This document shows, piece after piece, positions 1 to 4,477 of a DNA stretch of 7,601 nt (positions are counted from its first letter, which is position 1; each line of letters starts with the position of its first letter). This DNA is from CAMEON01 sp964427175. Its GTDB lineage: Bacteria; Bacillota; Clostridia; Oscillospirales; CAG-272. Both the position numbers and the translations under genes were made by a program. The notes below the pieces were generated by a model, which ran no database searches, was not told where the DNA came from, and worked only from the letters and a program-made list of their open reading frames with translations. The DNA lies in contig CAYRTP010000128.1 in the NCBI GenBank assembly GCA_964427175.1, positions 1-7,601 of the forward strand, in the 5' to 3' direction.

Positions 1-163
1 TCTCGTAGACCAGATGGTGCAGGCCGCGGATGGAGGTGGTACCGATGTACATACCCGGACGCTTCCGAACCGCCTCCAGGCCTTCCAGCACCTGTATCTG
101 ATTCTCGTCATACTTGACTTCTTCTTGGTTCTGATTCACAACTTGATTCTCAATGTCAGCCAT
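1..163 (-). CDS. gyrB: DNA gyrase subunit B, N-terminal fragment
   Basis: GyrB is the ATPase subunit of DNA gyrase (A2B2), which introduces negative supercoils and removes positive supercoils ahead of the fork. Only the first 54 codons are in the window; the rest lies beyond position 1. The translation contains YDENQIQVLEGLEAVRKRPG at about residues 18-37, followed by MYIG (38-41) and GLHHLVYE (47-54). These are the family's conserved N-terminal arm and the first strand and helix of the GHKL ATPase fold. The start is the ATG at 161-163, preceded on the minus strand by an AAAGGAA ribosome binding site. The first 17 residues are a polar Asn/Gln/Glu-rich extension before the conserved block, as in many Clostridia. 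The gene follows remB in the classical order and is separated from it by 200 bp of repeats. ParE is the only close alternative, and the position next to recF favours gyrB. Confidence 0.96.
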   Translation of the reverse strand, partial: MADIENQVVNQNQEEVKYDENQIQVLEGLEAVRKRPGMYIGTTSIRGLHHLVYE

Positions 164-204
164 TTTTATCATTCCTTTTCTTGGGATGGGAGGGGAGAAG
201 GGAA

Positions 205-286
205 CGAGGGGCTCTGCCCCTGTCCCCCGCTTAAGGAACTTCTTTCCAGAAGTTCCTTAAGAATCTTCAAGAACTTAAAAAATTTA
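205..286 (+). repeat. Dispersed double-hairpin repeat, copy A
   Basis: Read on the plus strand, this has a short GC hairpin (AGGGGC 207-212, GCCCCT 216-221), a linker CCCCCGC, then a long hairpin with a perfect 14-bp stem (230-243 with 248-261, loop TTCC). An A-rich tail with AAGAATCTTCAAGAACTT follows. The same arrangement recurs at 1924-1998, 2172-2269, 4367-4445 and 6385-6467. Copy A lies between remB and gyrB with its GC hairpin nearer the gyrB start. It encodes nothing convincing. It resembles REP/BIME-type intergenic palindromes. Confidence 0.85.
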
Positions 287-312
287 TCATACGCCTCGCT
301 TGATCGGCGTAT
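277..312 (-). terminator. Weak candidate intrinsic terminator after remB
   Basis: On the minus strand, ATACGCC (312-306) pairs with GGCGTAT (295-289) across a 10-nt loop. The sequence AUAAAU and then six U residues (282-277) follow. The 7-bp stem and the 6-nt gap before the U tract make this weak. It lies about 50 nt after the remB stop and could partly separate remB from gyrB transcription. Confidence 0.35.
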
Positions 313-321
313 TATGTTGCT

Positions 322-367
322 GTGAACGGCTGTATATAGCTGTTCACAGCTGTTCACAGCGGTTCAC
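322..367 (-). repeat. Iteron-like 10-bp units before gyrB
   Basis: Three head-to-tail units lie at 338-347, 348-357 (both AGCTGTTCAC) and 358-367 (AGCGGTTCAC). One inverted copy, GTGAACGGCT, lies at 322-331 and is separated by GTATAT. The inverted copy can pair with the adjacent direct copy as a 10-bp stem with one G-T type mismatch. The last unit overlaps the remB stop codon. The 10-bp period is about one helical turn, which is what a protein-binding array would show. The unit contains the TGTGAA core but has two mismatches from the DnaA-box consensus. Confidence 0.7.
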
Positions 368-630
368 TCATCCTCTCCGCTCTTCATACGCCCGTACAGA
401 GCGGAGGTAGAGAGCTGAGAGAAGTATATTTTGTACTGTCCGTCGGCGCGGTCGCGGTAGAGGACGAAGGATTTTGGGATCTCCTCGTTGGCCGCCGACA
501 CCAGCTCTTTTTTCTGGGCCTCGGACAGGTATTTTCGTGTGATCCAGGAGGTGGTGGTACGGTCGGCATCGAAAATACCGACGATATCCCGCTCCCGGAT
601 GTTGATCTGGTTTCCGATGTGCAGATACAT
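364..630 (-). CDS. remB: RemB/YaaB-type DUF370 protein
   Basis: This is an 88-residue protein of the DUF370 family (RemA/RemB; B. subtilis YaaB). Family members are small DNA-binding regulators; RemA and RemB promote biofilm-matrix gene expression in B. subtilis. Diagnostic segments are the start MYLHIG, the block RDIVGIFD at residues 14-21, PKSFVL near 52-57, and the C-terminal KIYFSQLSTSAL ending at residue 78. The reading frame stays open to an ATG at 733-735, but the ATG at 628-630 is chosen because it matches the family N-terminus. It also follows a near-perfect AAGGAGGT Shine-Dalgarno seven bases upstream. The gene sits between recF and gyrB exactly as in other Firmicutes. Its targets in this organism cannot be told from the sequence. 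There is no membrane segment or signal peptide, so it should be cytoplasmic. Confidence 0.93.
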   Translation of the reverse strand: MYLHIGNQINIRERDIVGIFDADRTTTSWITRKYLSEAQKKELVSAANEEIPKSFVLYRDRADGQYKIYFSQLSTSALYGRMKSGEDE

Positions 631-665
631 GGCAATTACCTCCTTTTTTGGGGAATTAGGGCTAG

Positions 666-737
666 TTTTGCGTAGCAAAATCGTTGTTGCAAGACAACGA
701 AAGCCACAAAACCCGCGTGAAAAAGAATTTTTCACGC
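666..737 (-). repeat. Three consecutive hairpins between recF and remB
   Basis: Nearly the whole recF-remB spacer is made of perfect inverted repeats. GCGTGAAAAA (715-724) pairs with 728-737. CGTTGT (682-687) pairs with ACAACG (694-699). TTTTGC (666-671) pairs with GCAAAA (675-680). The first lies 8 bases beyond the recF stop and could end or attenuate transcription or protect the mRNA 3' end. None has a proper U tract directly after it on the minus strand, so a standard intrinsic terminator is not supported. Confidence 0.6.
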
Positions 738-745
738 TACCTTCC

Positions 746-1909
746 TTACTGACTGTAATTTCCGCCGCTGACGCGGATGAGGTTGACCTGCTCCCCGAAA
801 TCCGCCGCGGAGGGATCGCAGGCGGTCATGATAACCTGTCTGCCCCGCATTTCATGGACCAGGTAGTCGCGGCGGTGAATATCCAGCTCCGAGAGGACGT
901 CGTCAAAGAGGAACACCGGCATATCGCCTCCGGATTCGTAGGCCGAGACCCAGCCCTCCGCCAGCTTCATGGCCAGGGCGAGGGATCTCTGTTGCCCCTG
1001 GGAGGCGTACAAACGGGCAGGACGGCCGTTGAGGCTGATTCCGATGTCATCCTTGTGGATGCCCCACAACGTGGCTCCTGCGCCGATTTCGCGGTCGTGG
1101 CGGGTGGTCAGGAGCTCCAGGTAGCGGGCCTCCAGCTTGGATACGTCCTGCAGGAGGGTGGGATCCTCAGCCGCAGACTCCAGCCACTCACGGCCCAGGG
1201 TGGGGAGGTAGGTCAGCTCAGGGAGCTCCGAGCCGCCCTCGTATTTTTTCATCATGTCGGCAAAGCAGGTACGGACCTGCTGATTGATCTGCCCGACGTA
1301 CCGCGCCCGATGGACGGTTACGGCGGCGGCCTCACGGGCCAGCTGGGCCGACCACATGGGTTCGGTGGCGCGGAAGGTGGCCATATCCTCGGGAGCACGT
1401 TTGAGCAGGGCGTTTCTCTCCTTCAGGATGCGGTTGTAGCGTTGGAGGGATTGGAGGTACAGGGGACGGAGCTGGGAGAGGGCGACGTTGAGGTAGGCGC
1501 GCCGCAATTCGGGGCCGCCCTGGATGAGGGACAAATGCTCGGGGCAGAACAATACCACCCGAAAGGCCCCCACCATGTCCGACATCTTGTCTACCTTCAG
1601 TCCGTTCTGCTCCACCACCCGACGGGCCCGCCCGGCAAAGAGCTTCACCGATAGGGTCTGCCGCCGCACCGAGTCATCAAACTCGTTAACCACCGAGGCA
1701 TATTCCTCCCCAAAGCGGATCAGATCCGCCTCCTTGGCAGGCCTAAAGCTCTTGCCCAGTGCCGTAAAATACACCGCCTCCAAGAGATTGGTCTTCCCCT
1801 GGGCGTTGTCCCCGTGCAGAAGATTCACTCCCTCCGAAAACCTGACCGAAGCAGCCTCAATATTCCGAAAATTCCGTATTTCAATGTTATAACAAACCGT
1901 TTCGATCAC
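746..1909 (-). CDS. recF: DNA replication and repair protein RecF
   Basis: RecF is an SMC/ABC-like ATPase that works with RecO and RecR to load RecA at single-stranded gaps and stalled forks. The product is 387 residues if it begins at the GTG (1907-1909), close to the usual 360-390. Walker A is GDNAQGKT at residues 33-40. The family block FCPEHLSLIQGGPELRR is at about 121-137. The ABC signature SQGQQRS is at 303-309, and Walker B with the D-loop, VFLFDDVLSELD, is at 332-343. No start other than GTG is canonical, but the GTG lies inside a 10-base Shine-Dalgarno match, so the true start may be the ACG at 1898-1900 (see findings). Repeat copy B lies about 14 bases upstream. The yaaA gene often found between dnaN and recF is absent. 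The product assignment is secure; only the first few residues are in doubt. Confidence 0.97.
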   Translation of the reverse strand: MIETVCYNIEIRNFRNIEAASVRFSEGVNLLHGDNAQGKTNLLEAVYFTALGKSFRPAKEADLIRFGEEYASVVNEFDDSVRRQTLSVKLFAGRARRVVEQNGLKVDKMSDMVGAFRVVLFCPEHLSLIQGGPELRRAYLNVALSQLRPLYLQSLQRYNRILKERNALLKRAPEDMATFRATEPMWSAQLAREAAAVTVHRARYVGQINQQVRTCFADMMKKYEGGSELPELTYLPTLGREWLESAAEDPTLLQDVSKLEARYLELLTTRHDREIGAGATLWGIHKDDIGISLNGRPARLYASQGQQRSLALAMKLAEGWVSAYESGGDMPVFLFDDVLSELDIHRRDYLVHEMRGRQVIMTACDPSAADFGEQVNLIRVSGGNYSQ

Positions 1910-1913
1910 CTCC
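1904..1913 (-). promoter_or_regulatory. recF Shine-Dalgarno overlapping the GTG
   Basis: On the minus strand this reads GGAGGTGATC, a perfect 10-base complement to the usual 16S rRNA 3' end. The only canonical start codon in the area (GTG, 1909-1907) is embedded in it. That leaves no normal spacing for the GTG. The ACG at 1900-1898 would have a spacing of 8 bases from GGAGG. Confidence 0.7.
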
Positions 1914-1923
1914 GGGAAGAGTG

Positions 1924-1998
1924 CCAGGGCTCTGCCCTGGACCCGCTTAAGGAACTTCTTGAAAGAAGTTCCTTAAGAATCTTCAAGAACTTTTATAT
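1924..1998 (+). repeat. Dispersed double-hairpin repeat, copy B
   Basis: CCAGGGC (1924-1930) pairs with GCCCTGG (1934-1940). The linker ACCCG follows, and then a perfect 15-bp inverted repeat (1946-1960 with 1963-1977). The tail has AAGAATCTTCAAGAACTT and then an AT-rich run. It is closest to copy A in its long stem and tail. Its GC hairpin lies just upstream of the recF ribosome binding site. A TATATA at about 1993-1998 (minus strand) might act as a -10 element, but no -35 is evident. Confidence 0.88.
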
Positions 1999-2000
1999 AA

Positions 2001-2164
2001 TTTTTGCTTCTGTGTTTGCTTACCGCATAACGGTAGACCGGGAGGACTCTGTAGGGACCGGCATCCTCAAAGGTCCGCGTTCCCCCGTCCCCCAAAATAA
2101 ACCAGTGGGCAGGGTCCCACGGTGACGAGCTCTATACTGCCCGCTGTCCTCTCGGCCCCCCACT
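2001..2164. other. Spacer between repeat copies B and C, no gene
   Basis: No reading frame with recognisable protein content was found. Two weak pairings are visible. GGACC and GGTCC lie near 2057-2077. CAGTGGGCAG (2103-2112) and CTGCCCGCTG (2137-2146) form a 10-bp stem with one G-T pair and a 24-nt loop. Whether these mark a decayed mobile element or a structured leader upstream of recF cannot be decided here. Confidence 0.4.
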
Positions 2165-2171
2165 ACCCCCT

Positions 2172-2269
2172 TTTTTCAAAGGTTTTTGGGATTCTTAAGG
2201 GCTTTTTTTCAAAAAGCCCTTAAGCGGGTCCAGGGTGGAACCCTGGCGGGGGTCAGGGGCAGAGCCCCT
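2172..2269 (-). repeat. Dispersed double-hairpin repeat, copy C
   Basis: Read on the minus strand, two GC hairpins come first: AGGGGC/GCCCCT (2269-2255) and CCAGGGT/ACCCTGG (2246-2230). Next are the linker ACCCG and a perfect 14-bp stem (2224-2211 with 2207-2194), then a tail AAGAATCCCAAAAACCTTTG. The long stem has a different sequence from A and B (GGGCTTTTT instead of GGAACTTCT) but keeps the fold. The element begins 7 bases after the dnaN stop and is inverted relative to copy B. There is no U tract after the stem. Confidence 0.88.
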
Positions 2270-2276
2270 CGTCCCC

Positions 2277-3431
2277 TCACTCCTTCATTCTCACAGGCAG
2301 GAGCATGAAGAGGTCTTCGGTGGTTGTGTCGTCGTCGTTGGGCTCGATGTTGATGCTGGTGAGGGGGGAGGACATGGATATCTTGATGCGGTCTGCACTG
2401 CAGGCGCGGAGGCTGTCGATGAGGTAGCGGTTGTTGAAGGCGATGGTGATGTCCGCACCCTCGTGGCCGATGGCCACCTCGTCATAGGCCGAGCCGGTGC
2501 CCGACGTAGCCGAGATCTTCAGGGTCTGCCCCTCGGTCTCCAGGCGGACGTGGGAACGAACGCTGCCCGCCACCTTCTCCTCGGTAATCAGCGCGGCGTG
2601 CTCCAGAGCCGAAATAAAGGCCTCGCGGTCCATGAAGAGCATGATGCGATGATTGCGCAGAATGATGCGGTTGTAGTCAATGTACTCACCCTCGATCAGC
2701 TTGGAGAAGAAGGTGATGCCGTCCATCACAAAAATGATGTTCTTGCGGGAGGTGTAGACCGTGACCAGAGCCTCCTCGTCCTTGTCATTCAGCAGCTTGT
2801 ACAATTCGTTCACCGACTTGTTGGGCAGAATGAACTTGGCATCCTCCACCTCGGCACTTCCGTCCACACCCGTGATGTCTGTCTCGGTGGCGCAGGTGGC
2901 CATCTTGAAGGAGTCGCAGGATACCATGTGGAGCTTGCCCTCGGTGACCGAGAAGAACAGACCATTGAGCACAGGCCGCTGGTCGTTGACACCCATGGCG
3001 TACATACACTTCGCCATCATGCCGCGAACCACCTTCTGGGGGGCGGTGAAGCCCTGGGTAGATACCAGACGGGGGATCTCGGGGAAATCCTTGGCGGGCA
3101 GGGCGGTCATGGTGTGGGAGGAACGGCCGCTGACAATGGTGGCGCTGTTGCGGTCATCCACCGTCAGGGTAATGTCGCCGCCGTCCATGACACGGACGAT
3201 CTGGCTGAACTTGGACGCGCTGACAATGGCGGAGCCTGCCTCGATGACATCGGCCTCAATGGTCATGCGAACGCCCTTTTCAATGTCGTAGGTGGTCATG
3301 ACGCAAATATTGGGCAGACTGGCCTCGATCAGAATACCTTCGGTGGCGGCCAGGGTATTTTTGGTGGAGATGCCGCTCATCAAAGGGGCGACAGCCGCAC
3401 CGACGACATCCTTGCGGAAAACAACTTTCAT
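2277..3431 (-). CDS. dnaN: DNA polymerase III beta sliding clamp
   Basis: DnaN is the ring-shaped homodimeric clamp that tethers DNA polymerase III to DNA and binds many replication and repair partners. The product is 384 residues, and the family's usual length is 365-380. The N-terminus MKVVFRKDVV, the ALPAKDFPEIP motif near residues 109-119, DQRPVLNGLFF near 149-159 and the C-terminal FMLLPVRMKE match the three-domain clamp fold. The frame is open upstream to an ATG at 3528-3530, but the ATG at 3429-3431 is taken as the start. It has AAGGAGAT at normal spacing and gives the family N-terminus, and the extra 33 residues upstream look unlike any clamp. The gene lies directly downstream of oriC and has a 1046-bp separation from dnaA, so it probably has its own promoter; no clear one was found. 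Repeat copy C starts 7 bases after the stop. Confidence 0.97.
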   Translation of the reverse strand: MKVVFRKDVVGAAVAPLMSGISTKNTLAATEGILIEASLPNICVMTTYDIEKGVRMTIEADVIEAGSAIVSASKFSQIVRVMDGGDITLTVDDRNSATIVSGRSSHTMTALPAKDFPEIPRLVSTQGFTAPQKVVRGMMAKCMYAMGVNDQRPVLNGLFFSVTEGKLHMVSCDSFKMATCATETDITGVDGSAEVEDAKFILPNKSVNELYKLLNDKDEEALVTVYTSRKNIIFVMDGITFFSKLIEGEYIDYNRIILRNHRIMLFMDREAFISALEHAALITEEKVAGSVRSHVRLETEGQTLKISATSGTGSAYDEVAIGHEGADITIAFNNRYLIDSLRACSADRIKISMSSPLTSINIEPNDDDTTTEDLFMLLPVRMKE

Positions 3432-3468
3432 ATTGGATCTCCTTTTTTGTAAAAATATGGATTTCGCT

Positions 3469-3539
3469 GACCTCTCTTTTTCCATGTCGCACGGCAAAAA
3501 CAGGGACGACATAACTTTCAAACCATTCATACAGAGGTC
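3469..3539 (-). other. Nested pairing in the dnaN leader
   Basis: On the minus-strand RNA, an outer 7-bp stem (GACCTCT at 3539-3533 with AGAGGTC at 3475-3469) encloses an inner 6-bp stem (ATGTCG at 3512-3507 with CGACAT at 3489-3484). It ends about 25 bases before the dnaN ribosome binding site. The pairing is short and could be chance. No known riboswitch was recognised. Confidence 0.3.
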
Positions 3540-3664
3540 GGCGGTTCAGTATATGCGAAGCAAGAGGGTTCTATGCGATCTATGTGCATCAGGCTCTCCT
3601 GTCGGATCCGGGAATCCGAGACACGCCGACGGCGGATCGCGCGCACGCGCGTCTGACAACAAGA

Positions 3665-4238
3665 GACCTTACCTAAGAATACTTAAGAATACCAGCAGTA
3701 GTATCCGTAGAGGGGGTGGAAACTGTGGAAAATCAATTTATCTAACCGCGACAAGGCTTTTTCGACCCAGCGACATTTTCCCTTCCTGTTGCAAATCCCG
3801 GGATTCGGTGTGGGTTCTTTTGGGAAAACCCCGCCCTGACCGACCAAAAAGCGGATTTTGAGGGGAAAGACCTCCAAAAGGGCCGCGAATCTTGTCGCTG
3901 TGGAAATTTTTCGATGTTTTTTCGGTGGAAAACCCGAAGGGCCTGTCCACAGAGGGCTTGTGGATTCTTTCAGACGAAAATTTTCTGTCAACAGGCTTTC
4001 AAACGCTTTTCAAACGGTTTTTCCACAACCCAATCGGGCCATATCATTGAGAAAACCCGCCCTTGGGGGGCCCTTTCGGGGAATTTTGGAAAATTCCCAC
4101 AAATTTTTCAAGGGAAGCTGTGGAAAACTCTGTTTTTTCCACACAGTTTCCCACAGCCTGTGGAAAAGACCGTGGAAAATCCACAACCGTGCTGTATTTT
4201 ATGGGGAATTCATGTGGGAAACGGCAGGCTTATCCACA
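3665..4238. other. oriC: Replication origin oriC with DnaA boxes
   Basis: Six exact matches to TTWTNCACA lie between dnaA and dnaN: plus strand at 4019-4027, 4135-4143 and 4230-4238 (the last is TTATCCACA), minus strand at 3724-3732, 4119-4127 and 4159-4167. One-mismatch copies are at 3899-3907, 3924-3932, 4147-4155, 4171-4179 and 4213-4221. In all, 14 CCACA/TGTGG pentamers fall in about 515 bp. Five of the six exact boxes are TTTTCCACA. Location between dnaA and dnaN is the known Firmicutes arrangement. The densest part, 4119-4238, is next to dnaA, and an isolated box pair lies towards dnaN beside the candidate unwinding site. Between the box groups (3733-3898) no gene is seen; overlapping plus-strand reading frames there have low-complexity translations. 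Confidence 0.9.
3672..3732 (-). promoter_or_regulatory. Candidate basal unwinding site of oriC
   Basis: Read in the dnaA-to-dnaN direction (minus strand), there are two abutting 9-mers, TTTTCCACA (3732-3724) and the degenerate GTTTCCACC (3723-3715). A C-run then leads into CTACGGATACTACTGCTG (3711-3694) and an AT-richer 10-bp tandem repeat (3690-3671 on the plus strand: ACCTAAGAAT, ACTTAAGAAT). The order of boxes, GC cluster, DnaA-trio-like triplets and AT-rich DNA, pointing at dnaN, is that described for B. subtilis oriC. The trio match is imperfect. Confidence 0.5.
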
Positions 4239-4366
4239 AGGCACAAAGGACGACATAAACAAAATGTCACAGGTCATACTTCCGTAAAAGCTGAAATCCG
4301 TTCCCCAAAAACCAATGGGGCAGGGGCCCCATGAGGGTACCCGAGTCGTTCCGTATTTACGAGAAG
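4239..4366. other. Non-coding stretch between oriC boxes and repeat D
   Basis: No gene is supported here. The only clear structure is ATGGGGC (4315-4321) pairing with GCCCCAT (4326-4332), a 7-bp stem with a 4-base loop and no U tract on either side. The rest is unremarkable. Confidence 0.5.
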
Positions 4367-4445
4367 CACTTAAAAAATTTTTTCTGAAAGTTCTTTGGAG
4401 TTCTTAGAACCTTTCTTACAAGAAAGGTTCTGGCAGGCTTGCCTG
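4367..4445 (-). repeat. Dispersed double-hairpin repeat, copy D (diverged)
   Basis: Read on the minus strand, a short hairpin (CAGGC 4445-4441, GCCTG 4438-4434) is followed by a 12-bp inverted repeat (4431-4420 with 4417-4406). The tail AAGAACTCCAAAGAACTTTC and AAAAAATTTTTT come next. The layout and tail match copies A-C, but the stem sequences differ. It begins 33 bases after the dnaA stop with its GC hairpin facing dnaA. It could end dnaA transcription, but the U run is about 25 bases past the stem. Confidence 0.7.
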
Positions 4446-4477
4446 TCGGACGCCGGAGGCAAACTCCACCCGCAAAC

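Noticed and set aside
169..357. Small reading frames running through repeat copies A and B
   Set aside because: The peptides (LKELLERSSL-like) are translations of the structured repeat itself and have no ribosome binding site.
488..1654. Long plus-strand reading frame opposite recF
   Set aside because: It is the antisense shadow of recF: the minus strand carries all RecF motifs, and the plus translation is a Gly/Val/Leu/Asp-rich mirror with no family features.
205..2269. Repeats A-C read as a CRISPR array
   Set aside because: Copies are irregularly spaced, in both orientations, palindromic and differ in sequence, and there is no uniform repeat-spacer pattern.
2235..3452. Long plus-strand reading frame opposite dnaN
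   Set aside because: Antisense shadow of a well-supported clamp gene; its translation is low-complexity and starts within repeat copy C.
3433..3530. 33-residue N-terminal extension of DnaN from an upstream ATG
   Set aside because: The extension does not resemble clamp proteins, and the downstream ATG has the ribosome binding site and the family N-terminus.
3858..4334. Plus-strand reading frames across oriC
   Set aside because: Translations are dominated by DnaA-box repeats and have no family resemblance; an origin is a better explanation.
1924..4445. Long hairpins of repeats B-D as intrinsic terminators
   Set aside because: No U tract follows the stems directly in the minus-strand transcript, unlike the true nifJ terminator.
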